DNA from: Streptomyces violaceusniger Tu 4113
GTDB lineage: Bacteria > Actinomycetota > Actinomycetes > Streptomycetales > Streptomycetaceae
Reading direction: 5' to 3'
Length of the DNA stretch: 64,000 nucleotides
NCBI RefSeq assembly: GCF_000147815.2
Contig: NC_015957.1
Location: 9,548,001 to 9,612,000, forward strand
Shown here one piece after another: positions 46,212 through 53,657 of this stretch. The translations under genes were made by a program, and so were the position numbers. The first letter of the stretch is position 1. Each line of letters begins with the position of its first letter. Under the pieces are notes generated by a model, which saw only the letters and a program-made list of their open reading frames with translations, did no database searches and was not told the DNA's origin.

Positions 46212-46463
46212 ATGGCACTACGTTTCATCGGCATCGACCCGGAAACCGGTGACGGCAACTGCCCTGCCGTTTGGGTCGATGAGACGACCGAGGGTGGACC
46301 GGAACTGATCCTCCAGGGCTGGCTGGCCGACGAGGGGACACAGGCCGAGTGCGCCAAGGACAGCCCTAAGCCCGACACCGAGGCGGTCATCCGGGTTCCT
46401 GCCCGCATGGTGCCGCTGATCAGGAAGGCGTGCGATGCCGCAGAACGTTCCCAGCTTCGCTGA
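46212..46463 (+). CDS. Small hypothetical protein of the DUF6879/XRE group
   Basis: This 83-residue acidic protein begins MALRFIGIDPETGDGNCPAVW. GGAGG precedes the ATG. It overlaps the following DUF6879 gene by 29 bp, so the two are co-translated. Proteins of this type are commonly found beside DUF6879 and XRE/DUF5753 genes in actinomycetes (from memory). The function is unknown. Confidence 0.75.
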   Translation: MALRFIGIDPETGDGNCPAVWVDETTEGGPELILQGWLADEGTQAECAKDSPKPDTEAVIRVPARMVPLIRKACDAAERSQLR

Positions 46464-46959
46464 GCTGCTGAAGGGTGCGCAGCAATCTGCCGTGCACCTG
46501 GAGATGCGCGACGTCTACGACGTCGAGAACGAGCGCGAGCCGTTCGCCCGGTGGGGTGCCGGCTTCCGCCTGAACGAGGGGGACCGGTCGTCGTGGTGGC
46601 GTCCGTGGCTCGACCTGGTCGCGGAAACGGTGGGGCGCGGCGTCGTGATGCGTCGAGCTCGCATCGTGTCCGAACCGGTGACCGACTACATCAAGTACGA
46701 GCACAGCGGTACGTTCACGAACGTCGCGGCGGGCGAGCTGGTCCGGTGGCTGCCCCGGGCGAGCGCCTCGGACATTGCCGTGCCCGGCAACGACTTCTGG
46801 CTCATCGACCAGCGGGCCGTGCGCTTCAACGTCTTCACTGGCCGCGGTGACGTAGCCGCGCCGCAGTACACCGAGGACCCTCGGGTGGCCAAGCTGTGCA
46901 GCGACGCGTTCGAAGCCGTATGGGAGCGGGCCATCCCACACGAGGAGTACAAGGTCTGA
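46435..46959 (+). CDS. DUF6879 family protein
   Basis: This 174-residue soluble protein has DUF6879 hallmarks: an N-terminal SFAELLKGAQQSAVHLEMRD, a RRARIVSEPVTDYIKYEH strand pair and the C-terminal DFWLIDQRAVRFN. The family occurs almost only in actinobacteria, next to XRE/DUF5753 regulators, as here. Molecular function is not known. The start lies inside the preceding gene. Confidence 0.88.
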   Translation: MPQNVPSFAELLKGAQQSAVHLEMRDVYDVENEREPFARWGAGFRLNEGDRSSWWRPWLDLVAETVGRGVVMRRARIVSEPVTDYIKYEHSGTFTNVAAGELVRWLPRASASDIAVPGNDFWLIDQRAVRFNVFTGRGDVAAPQYTEDPRVAKLCSDAFEAVWERAIPHEEYKV

Positions 46960-46988
46960 CCCGCCGCAGCACAGGACACCTGGCTCAA

Positions 46989-47837
46989 ATGAACGTCTCG
47001 CCGTCGTCCGCCGCCCAAGCGGCCCGCGAAGCTGTCGCCGCCCGTCTGACTGACCTGCGCAAAACGGCAGGACTCAAGGCGTATGAAGTGGCGGCCCTGT
47101 GCGGCTGGCACAAGTCGAAGGTGTCCCGGCTGGAGAACGCCGTTACGCTGCCCGAGGACGCCGATATCCGGGCGTACCTAAAGGCCTGCGGCGCACCGGA
47201 ACATGTGGCCGAGCTGATCGCCCAGACCCGCAACGCCGATCAACTGTATGTGGACTGGAAGCGGTTGCACGGTACGGGCATCCGGCGCATCCACGAGTCC
47301 ACAGTGCCGCTGTACCAGCGCACGCATCTATTTCGAGTCTACTGCTCGAACGTCGTCCCCGGCCTGCTCCAGACGCACGGCTACGCCCAGGCACTCCTGA
47401 GCACCATCAGCGACTTCCAGGGCACGCCCAACGACGCCTCAGAGGCCGCGACGGCCCGGCTGGACCGATCTCGGGTCATCTACGAGGGCGACCACCGGTT
47501 CGTGCTTCTGGTCGAGGAGACGGTCCTGCGCTATCGCTTCGGCGACGCGGCCGTGATGGCGGGGCAGCTCGGTTCGCTCCTAGAGGTCATGTCGCTGCCG
47601 TCCGTGGCCTTCGGCGTCATCCCGTCCACCGTGGCTCGGAGCATGTGGCCACTCGAAACGTTCATGATCTTCGACGACGACCGAGTACAGGTCGAAACGC
47701 TGTCGGCGGAGATCAGCATCACCAGCGAAGCAGAGATCACCGTCTACGCGAAAGCATTCGCCGCGCTCCAGCAGCTGGCCATATTCGGCCACGACGCCCG
47801 GGCGCTCATCACGGATGCGATCAACGCCCTCGGATGA
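46989..47837 (+). CDS. XRE-family regulator with DUF5753 domain
   Basis: This 282-residue protein has a helix-turn-helix in about residues 15-75 (LTDLRKTAGLKAYEVAALCG, WHKSKVSRLENAV) and a DUF5753 ligand-sensing domain after it (VYCSNVVPGLLQTHGYAQALL, HRFVLLVEETVLRYRFGD, FGVIPSTVAR). This WhiJ/BldB-neighbourhood architecture controls development or small partner genes in streptomycetes. It lies 29 bp after the DUF6879 gene, on the same strand as the SAHH-like/Nudix pair downstream. Confidence 0.92.
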   Translation: MNVSPSSAAQAAREAVAARLTDLRKTAGLKAYEVAALCGWHKSKVSRLENAVTLPEDADIRAYLKACGAPEHVAELIAQTRNADQLYVDWKRLHGTGIRRIHESTVPLYQRTHLFRVYCSNVVPGLLQTHGYAQALLSTISDFQGTPNDASEAATARLDRSRVIYEGDHRFVLLVEETVLRYRFGDAAVMAGQLGSLLEVMSLPSVAFGVIPSTVARSMWPLETFMIFDDDRVQVETLSAEISITSEAEITVYAKAFAALQQLAIFGHDARALITDAINALG

Positions 47838-47899
47838 AATCCCGCAACTTCGTAGAACTTCCTTGAGGCCCAACTTCCGCCATCTTTAGTGTCGTTCAC

Positions 47900-48135
47900 A
47901 TGACGAACACCGACCTGGACAGCACCGCTGGCCCTCTTCCTCTCAGAACGACCCGGGAGCCCCCGTCGACGCCATCGAGGAGGCCGAGCGCAAGCTCTCC
48001 GCCGATCCCGGCGCCGGGCTGAAGTCGCAGCACCAGGACACCCAGCGCCTCGTCCGGTGCGCCCTCGCGCTCCTCCACCACCACGCCGTTCTCTCCCGTC
48101 GCGCCGACGCACGCCACGCCACCGCATCCGCCTGA
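47900..48135 (+). pseudogene. Frameshifted small gene
   Basis: The first 15 codons from ATG at 47900 read MTNTDLDSTAGPLP. After about 47943 coding character moves to another frame, which continues QNDPGAPVDAIEEAERKLSA with good third-position GC to the TGA at 48135. The second frame has no start codon of its own. A single indel near 47940 would fuse them into a small helical protein of about 75 residues. Real decay, a programmed shift or a sequencing error are all possible. Confidence 0.6.
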
Positions 48136-48229
48136 TGCCGCCGACTGCCCCCGCGACCGTGTCCCCGGTCACCCTGTCGGCCAAAGACCACCGCTGAGCG
48201 ACCGAAACACCGAACGTCCCTGCCTTCGT

Positions 48230-48235
48230 AAGGAG
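48230..48235 (+). promoter_or_regulatory. Ribosome-binding site that decides the SAHH-like start
   Basis: AAGGAG abuts an ATG at 48236 directly and lies 6 nt before the GTG at 48242. The latter spacing is workable, so the GTG is the likely start. Confidence 0.6.
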
Positions 48236-48241
48236 ATGCAC

Positions 48242-49363
48242 GTGGAAACCACGGACCTTGCCCGGCTGGATGCCTACTTCGGCCGCATCGTGCAGCGGTT
48301 TCAGCTGCCCGACCGGCCCGCTTCCTTCCTGGTCACGCATCTGCTGCCCGAGCGCCCAGCGTTCGTCCGGGCCGTGGCCGGTCTGTCGGACCTGCGTGCC
48401 GTACTCCCCAAGCCGAAGTCGATCAGCACCACCGCCCGCCGGGAGGTCGAGCGCTCCTTCCCCTGCGACGCACTGTCCCGGGACCTGTTCGCAGACCCGG
48501 ATTCCGCCGTGACGTATCTCGAGACGCGAGCGGCGGGCGATGACGTGTTGCTGCTCGACGTGGGCGGCTACTTCGCCCCCGCACTGGAAGCCCTGTACTA
48601 CCAGTTCTCCGGCCGGATTCTCGGCGTGGTCGAGGACACCGAGAACGGGCACCGCCGGTACGCCGAGATCGACAAGCTGCCCTGCCCTGTCGTGTCCGTG
48701 GCCCGCTCACCGCTCAAGGACCCGGAGGACTTCCTCGTCGGCCAGTCCGTCGTGTTCTCCACCGAAGCCCTGCTACGGGGCAGAGGCGACATCTTGCACG
48801 GCCGCCCCGCCCTGGTCCTCGGGTTCGGGAAGCTCGGGTCCAGCATCGCCCGCCTCCTGCACGCCAAAGGCATCCACGTCACCGTGTACGACGTCAGCCC
48901 CGTCCGGCGCGCCCAGGCCCTCTCCCAGGGCTTCGGCGTCGCCCGCGATCGGGACCACGCCCTCACCCAGGCCGGACTGGTCCTGTGCGCGACCGGTTCC
49001 CTGTCGCTGCGCGGCGAGGACTTCCCGCAGCTCCGCAACGGCGCCTACGTCGCCACCGTCACCAGCAGCGAAGACGAGCTGGAGCTGGACGGACTGCCGG
49101 ACAGCTACACCCGCAGCGCCGCCGGAGACGGCATCACCCGCTACCTCGCCACCGGCCACTACTTCTATCTGCTCAACAACGGCAACGCCGTCAACTTTCT
49201 GCACAGCGCCAGCGTCGGCCCGTTCATCTTCCTCGTACAGGCCGAGATACTGGCCGCCCTCCGCATGCTGGCACGGGGAGACCTCGCCCCGGGCATGCAC
49301 GAGGTGCCGTCCGAGGACCGTGCGGCCATCGCCGCGACCTGGCTCAACTACTACAACCGCTAA
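48242..49363 (+). CDS. Divergent S-adenosylhomocysteine hydrolase-like NAD-binding protein
   Basis: This 373-residue protein lines up in order with the core of S-adenosylhomocysteine hydrolase. LLLDVGGY stands for ILDDGGD, VVEDTENG for ISEETTTG, RSPLKDPED for DSVTKSKFD, and the Rossmann loop VLGFGKLGSS for GYGDVGKG. The catalytic Lys and the Asp four residues later are kept. The next Asn is Phe, and an active-site Asp of LDDGGD is Val. The C-terminal K-xxx-YRY is absent, and it is shorter than true enzymes (430-480 residues). It probably binds NAD but may act on another thioether or nucleoside. It is 9 bp upstream of a Nudix gene. Confidence 0.75.
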   Translation: METTDLARLDAYFGRIVQRFQLPDRPASFLVTHLLPERPAFVRAVAGLSDLRAVLPKPKSISTTARREVERSFPCDALSRDLFADPDSAVTYLETRAAGDDVLLLDVGGYFAPALEALYYQFSGRILGVVEDTENGHRRYAEIDKLPCPVVSVARSPLKDPEDFLVGQSVVFSTEALLRGRGDILHGRPALVLGFGKLGSSIARLLHAKGIHVTVYDVSPVRRAQALSQGFGVARDRDHALTQAGLVLCATGSLSLRGEDFPQLRNGAYVATVTSSEDELELDGLPDSYTRSAAGDGITRYLATGHYFYLLNNGNAVNFLHSASVGPFIFLVQAEILAALRMLARGDLAPGMHEVPSEDRAAIAATWLNYYNR

Positions 49364-49372
49364 GGGAGACCC

Positions 49373-49915
49373 GTGACCATCACGGCCGACCAGATCCGCG
49401 CCGTCATCAGCGACTACACCAGCGCCCACCCCGAGGAGAAGACGACCCTCGCACTCGTTCTCGATCTGCTGAATGGCGGCGCCGACCTCACCAGCCGGAA
49501 GGAATTCCGGGGCCACGCCACTGCCGGGGCCGTCCTGGTCGACGACGACGGGCAGGCCCTGTTCATCAAGCATCTGGCGCTCGGCAAGTGGCTACTGCCC
49601 GGCGGCCACCTGGAGGCCGACGACGCCGACCTCATGGGCGCCGCCCTACGGGAACTGGCGGAGGAGACCGGCATCAGTGCTGCTATCGCCCCGCTCTCAC
49701 CCGTCCCGGTACACGTCGACGTGCACCCCATCCCGGCCAACGACGCCAAGGGCGAGCCCGACCACCAGCACTTCGACTTCCGCTACCTGTTCCGCACCAC
49801 TACTGGCAGCGACGTGACCTTGCAGGCCGAGGAGGTCAGCGGCTTCGCGTGGCGGGGCCTGGACACCATCAGCGACGAAGTGCTGAGGAACCGCGTTCGC
49901 GCCGCCTTGCGCTGA
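49373..49915 (+). CDS. Nudix hydrolase
   Basis: This 180-residue Nudix pyrophosphatase has the Nudix box GGHLEADDADLMGAALRELAEETGI in pieces. The REL-EE-G core is intact, but one residue is inserted between the first Gly-x5 segment and RE, and Asp replaces the first Glu. It should cleave a nucleoside diphosphate linked to another moiety. The GTG start has AGGGAG upstream and follows the SAHH-like stop by 9 bp, so the two form one transcript. The substrate is unknown. Confidence 0.92.
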   Translation: MTITADQIRAVISDYTSAHPEEKTTLALVLDLLNGGADLTSRKEFRGHATAGAVLVDDDGQALFIKHLALGKWLLPGGHLEADDADLMGAALRELAEETGISAAIAPLSPVPVHVDVHPIPANDAKGEPDHQHFDFRYLFRTTTGSDVTLQAEEVSGFAWRGLDTISDEVLRNRVRAALR

Positions 49916-50004
49916 CCTTGACCTTGGCCCTGACAGCCGGCGGGGTGCTCCGCGTCACCTTCCGCAAGCGTTAGCCGCAGACAGCACGACGGCCGGCCCC
50001 TCAG

Positions 50005-50217
50005 CTACGGGAACCGGCCGGTAACGTCGTGTCCCTCAGCTGACCGCCGCAGATGGCTCCGCGAGCGGTTGCCCGTCAGGACCTCGGCGGCCTCCGCCAT
50101 GCGGGCATCCGTGCCCTGCGTCACGTGCGAGTAGGTCGCGCTCGTGATGGCCGAGTTTCCGTGACCGATCAGCTTGGACACCGACTCGATGCCGATGAGC
50201 GGGAGACCGTACGGCCG
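50005..50217 (-). pseudogene. Remnant of a tyrosine recombinase (integrase), C-terminal end only
   Basis: The frame reads PLIGIESVSKLIGHGNSAI, then SATYSHVTQGTDARMAEAAE and a stop at 50005. GH-x-x-x-A-I-T and the TYSHV tyrosine are the last conserved pieces of phage-type integrases. The frame is closed by a TGA at 50218, so all upstream catalytic residues are missing. It marks a former integrative element beside the ssrA gene. Confidence 0.8.
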
Positions 50218-50539
50218 TCAGGGAGCGATAAACGGGCTCATAGACGTGATTGTCGAGCGCGGTCTCGTAATCGCCTCAGAGCTGGCCACCAACGCGATCC
50301 GGCACGCCACCCGCTACATTCCCGATCCCGAGCAGCGCGGCTGCTTCCGTCTCAAGGTCGAATGCCCCAGCGATCACCTGGTACCAATCTCGACGTTCGA
50401 CCGGTCCCTCGCCGTCCAGGTTCCAGCGGTCCGCTTCAACCCCGCAGACCTCCCGGTCGGGGAGCTGACGGTCACGGCTCGGCTTGGCGGCTGCCCGGCC
50501 TCCGCCCCGGTGGCCGAAACCGCCGCACCGATGTCCTGA
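50218..50539 (+). pseudogene. Truncated HATPase-type anti-sigma/ATP-binding protein fragment
   Basis: The plus-strand frame contains GLVIASELATNAIRHATRY, the N-box of HATPase_c proteins related to RsbW (E-L-x-x-N-A-x-x-H). It then continues to a stop at 50539. The N-terminal part of the fold is missing, and the frame runs backwards into the integrase remnant on the other strand. The G-boxes downstream are not recognisable. It looks like a gene cut at a recombination junction near 50205-50220; a short ATG-started protein from 50174 cannot be excluded. Confidence 0.55.
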
Positions 50540-50545
50540 GACCGT

Positions 50546-51304
50546 TCACGGCCGTGGCGGGACCAGCCCCTGCAGCAGCAGGGTGAGGGTGAAGGTGAAC
50601 CGGTCGTGTCCGGTGCCTGAGGTGAGCTCCCGCGCATGGGCGACGGTGTGAGGGAACAGGTTGGGCGGCAGCATCCGAAGCCGCTCCTCGATCTCGGCGC
50701 GGTCGATCACCCGGCCGTCGACGTCCTCACTCTGCCGCCGGGCCGCGGATGCCTCCAGGCAGTAGCCCGTGATGTAGAGGAAGGCCGCGTCGCCGGCCCA
50801 GGCCGCCTGTCGGGCGGGCGCGCCACTGGCGAGCAGGATCGCGAGCATCCCCTCGCCGACCCGCAGAGTCGCCAGATCGGCGGGCACCACGGCGAGAGCG
50901 GCCTGCGCGATACCGGGGTAGCGCAGAAACTGATCGCGGAGCTGTGCGCACACGTCCATGAACTGGTCCCGCCAGCACGCGGGGTCCGGTGCGGGGAGGG
51001 TGACCTGGGAGCACAGCCTGCCGATGAGCAGGTCACCGAGCTCCGCCCGGTTGCGCACGTGCGCGTACAACGACGCGGGGCCGGTCCCGAGCCGCGTCGC
51101 GACCGAGCGCATCGTCAGGTCCTCGAAGCCGCTCGCCTCGACGGCCTGGAGAGCGGAGTCGATGATGCGCTCCAATGTGATGGGGGTCTTCTCCCGGCCG
51201 GCGGCCCGGCGCGCTCCGGTTTCCGAGGCGGCGTTCTTGGCCGAGATCAGCGCCGCCCACTGATCCCGGGAGATTGCGTCACGCGTTGCCCGTCGTCCTG
51301 CCAC
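50546..51304 (-). CDS. TetR-family regulator with C-terminal domain of the TetR_C type
   Basis: This 252-residue protein has a helix-turn-helix preceded by about 35 residues (TLERIIDSALQAVEASGFEDL, in segments, then MRSVATRLGTGPASLYAHV). The ligand domain includes FLYITGYCLEASAARR. The GTG start at 51304 lies just outside the repeated operator. It is divergent from a TetX-like monooxygenase 90 bp away, so it probably represses that gene. Confidence 0.9.
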   Translation of the reverse strand: MAGRRATRDAISRDQWAALISAKNAASETGARRAAGREKTPITLERIIDSALQAVEASGFEDLTMRSVATRLGTGPASLYAHVRNRAELGDLLIGRLCSQVTLPAPDPACWRDQFMDVCAQLRDQFLRYPGIAQAALAVVPADLATLRVGEGMLAILLASGAPARQAAWAGDAAFLYITGYCLEASAARRQSEDVDGRVIDRAEIEERLRMLPPNLFPHTVAHARELTSGTGHDRFTFTLTLLLQGLVPPRP

Positions 51305-51320
51305 GACGCCACCATACCTG

Positions 51321-51358
51321 TTGACGAACAATGATCGTCGCCAGAACAATGTTCGTCG
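51321..51358. promoter_or_regulatory. Duplicated operator between the TetR and monooxygenase genes
   Basis: A 16-bp element occurs twice in the same orientation, CGAACAATGATCGTCG (51325-51340) and AGAACAATGTTCGTCG (51343-51358). Each contains a near-palindrome (GACGA-N7-TCGTC and GAACA-A-TGTTC). TTGACG at 51321 may be a -35 element. Confidence 0.65.
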
Positions 51359-51394
51359 TAGCTGGAAAGGCGAACCAACGCGAACGGAATCACC

Positions 51395-52546
51395 ATGACG
51401 TCCTCGGTCTCGATCATCGGCGCCGGCCTCGGCGGACTCACGCTCGCCCGGATCCTGCACCTCCACAACATCCCCGCCACCGTCTACGAGGCGGAGAAGT
51501 CCGCAGGCGTCCGCACCCAGGGCGGACAGCTCGACCTCCACGAAGAAGACGGCCAGCTCGCCCTGGAGATGGCCGGGCTCACCGAGGAGTACCGCTCGAT
51601 CATCCACCGAGGCGGCGGAGCACGACGTGTCGTCGACGAGCAGGGACGCGTCGTCGTCGACCGGCCGGACGACGGCTCCCTGGCACGGCCGGAAACACTG
51701 CGCGGTGACATCCGTCGGATCCTGCTCGCATCACTGCCGCCCGGCACGGTGCGATGGGACAAGAAGCTCGTCTCGGCGACCCCCGTCGGAGACGGACGAC
51801 ACCAGGTGTCGTTCGTGGACGGCTCGTCGGCCGTGTCCGACGTCCTCGTGGGCGCCGACGGGGTCTGGTCCAAGGTCCGGGCGCTCCTGTCGGACGAGCG
51901 GCCGGTGTACTCGGGCATGAGCTACGTCGACACCTGCCTTCACGACGTCGACACGGCCCACCCGCGCGTGGCCGGCCTCGTCGGGAACGGCGCCCTGTAC
52001 GCCCTGGTCCCGGGCAAAGGATTCCTCGCCCACCGTGAAGCCGGTGACGTCGTCCACACCTACGTCGTGCTGCACCGTCCTGTGGAGTGGTTCGATGCGA
52101 TCGACTTCACCGACGCCCCGGCGGCGAAGGCACGGGTGGCGGCAGAGTTCGACGGCTGGGCACCGGAGCTGCTGGCCTTGATCACCGACGGCGAGTCCGC
52201 ACCCGTCCTGCGCAGCATCTACGAGCTGCCGGACGACCACCGCTGGGACCGGGCCCCCGGCGTCACACTCCTCGGCGACGCGGCACACGCGACCGTCCCC
52301 GGAGGAGACGGAGCCAATCTCGCGATGCTCGACGGCGCCGAACTCGGTACGGCGATCGCAGCCCACCCCGACGACATCGAGCGGGCCCTCACCGACTACG
52401 AGAGCGGAATGTTCCCCCGGAGCCATAAGGCGGCTGCCGCCGCCCACCGCACCATCGACTTCATCTTCGGCGCCAACGCCCCCACCGGGGTCATCAGCCT
52501 GTTCTCAGAAGCCGCTCGATCGCCAGGCTCGTCCGAGCACCGATGA
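51395..52546 (+). CDS. FAD-dependent monooxygenase (TetX-like)
   Basis: This 383-residue class A flavoprotein hydroxylase has the Rossmann motif SIIGAGLGGLTLARIL at the N-terminus, GADGVWSKVR in the middle and the FAD-ribityl motif LLGDAAHATVPGGDGANLAM near residue 290. It hydroxylates aromatic or polyketide substrates with NAD(P)H and O2. TetX homologues inactivate tetracyclines, but many relatives do not, so resistance is not claimed. It is divergent from and probably controlled by the TetR gene. Confidence 0.9.
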   Translation: MTSSVSIIGAGLGGLTLARILHLHNIPATVYEAEKSAGVRTQGGQLDLHEEDGQLALEMAGLTEEYRSIIHRGGGARRVVDEQGRVVVDRPDDGSLARPETLRGDIRRILLASLPPGTVRWDKKLVSATPVGDGRHQVSFVDGSSAVSDVLVGADGVWSKVRALLSDERPVYSGMSYVDTCLHDVDTAHPRVAGLVGNGALYALVPGKGFLAHREAGDVVHTYVVLHRPVEWFDAIDFTDAPAAKARVAAEFDGWAPELLALITDGESAPVLRSIYELPDDHRWDRAPGVTLLGDAAHATVPGGDGANLAMLDGAELGTAIAAHPDDIERALTDYESGMFPRSHKAAAAAHRTIDFIFGANAPTGVISLFSEAARSPGSSEHR

Positions 52547-52560
52547 GCACCGAAACACGA

Positions 52561-52590
52561 CGAGGGCCCCGCCGGCTGGCGGGGCCCTCG
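52561..52590. terminator. Bidirectional terminator between the monooxygenase gene and ssrA
   Basis: A perfect 13-bp stem (CGAGGGCCCCGCC with its complement) and a 4-nt loop end the plus-strand monooxygenase transcript and lie 16 bp beyond the 3' end of the minus-strand tmRNA. Confidence 0.85.
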
Positions 52591-52606
52591 TCGTACATGG
52601 GATGAG

Positions 52607-52973
52607 TGGAGATGGCGGGAATCGAACCCGCGTCCACCGGTGTGGAATCAGGACTTCTCCGAGCGCAGTCCGCTGTGATTTTCTCGGCCCCGGAGATCAC
52701 GCGGACAAGTCTCCGACGGGCTCAGTCACTGTTTGATTTCCCACTACGCCCCGTGACCGGGCTTAGTGGTTTAGTTCCCTAGCTGATGCCAGGATCCGGG
52801 TCGGGAACAGCCCCGGGCTGACACTTCGCAAGTCGCTACTTAGGCAGCGAGGGCGAAGGAATCGCGCTTGGTGTTGGCGATTATTGGTTGCGACATATGG
52901 TTAACGAGATCATTGCCGCTTCCTCGGCTCGCTTCTCCTGCTTCGACAGCCGCTGTCGAAACCGATCATCCCC
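52607..52973 (-). ncRNA. ssrA: Transfer-messenger RNA (tmRNA)
   Basis: This is a 367-nt tmRNA on the minus strand. The 5' GGGGAUG pairs with CAUCUCC at the 3' end, the discriminator is A, and CCA is not encoded. The T-loop reads GGTTCGATTCCCGCC. The tag reading frame (52840-52878) encodes ANTKRDSFALAA followed by TAA. It rescues stalled ribosomes with SmpB, whose gene is 190 bp downstream in map order on the same strand. The gene's 3' end faces the accessory patch to the left. Confidence 0.95.
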
Positions 52974-53087
52974 ATGTGGTGTTTTCAAAGGTGGTGCCGC
53001 GCCCTCGGAGGGGCACAAGCGCCATCATAGGTGAACAACGCGCGACGGGGCTACATCATTCCCGCCGCCCGGGGCGCGTGCCCGGCT

Positions 53088-53175
53088 GGTCAGGCCCCAG
53101 GGCCGGTCAGGCCCCAGGGCCGGTCAGGCCCGCTGAGCTGGTCAGGCCCGCCCGGCTGGTCAGGCCCGCTGCCGC
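53088..53175. repeat. Short tandem repeats overlapping the smpB stop codon
   Basis: Two perfect 17-bp units (GGTCAGGCCCCAGGGCC at 53088 and 53105) are followed by three diverged 18-bp units at 53122, 53140 and 53158, all starting GGTCAGGCCC. The last one contains the smpB stop codon (53160-53162). Confidence 0.8.
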
Positions 53176-53639
53176 CGCCGCACCGCGGAGATCGCCCGAT
53201 CGGACTCCCGGCGGTCCTGCCGCTCGCGGAGCGTCTGGCGCTTGTCGTACTCCTTCTTACCCTTGGCCAGCGCGATCTCGACCTTGGCCCGGCCGTCCTT
53301 GAAGTACAGGGCCAGCGGCACCAGGGTGTGCCCGGTCTCCTGCGTCTTGCCGATCAGCTTGTCGATCTCCGCCCGGTGCAGCAGCAGCTTCCGCCGGCGG
53401 CGCGCCGAGTGGTTGGTCCACGTCCCCTGGCTGTACTCGGGGATGTGCACGTTGTGCAGCCATGCCTCGCCGCCGTCGAGCTGGGCGAAGCCGTCCACGA
53501 GCGAGGCACGCCCCTGGCGCAGCGACTTCACCTCGGTCCCGGTCAGCACCAGACCGCACTCGTACGTATCCAGGATGTGATAGTCGTGCCGCGCCTTCTT
53601 GTTCTGCGCGATCAGCTTGCGACCCGTCTCTTTAGCCAT
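53160..53639 (-). CDS. smpB: SsrA-binding protein
   Basis: This 159-residue SmpB binds the tRNA-like domain of tmRNA and brings it to stalled ribosomes. It begins [20 protein letters not shown], with [19 protein letters not shown] and [17 protein letters not shown] following. The basic C-terminal tail ([20 protein letters not shown], then [12 protein letters not shown]) is the part that enters the mRNA channel. It lies immediately upstream of ssrA in the same direction, as in most actinobacteria. Confidence 0.97.
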   Translation of the reverse strand: MAKETGRKLIAQNKKARHDYHILDTYECGLVLTGTEVKSLRQGRASLVDGFAQLDGGEAWLHNVHIPEYSQGTWTNHSARRRRKLLLHRAEIDKLIGKTQETGHTLVPLALYFKDGRAKVEIALAKGKKEYDKRQTLRERQDRRESDRAISAVRRRQRA

Positions 53640-53657
53640 AGCCAGGCCATTCTCGCA

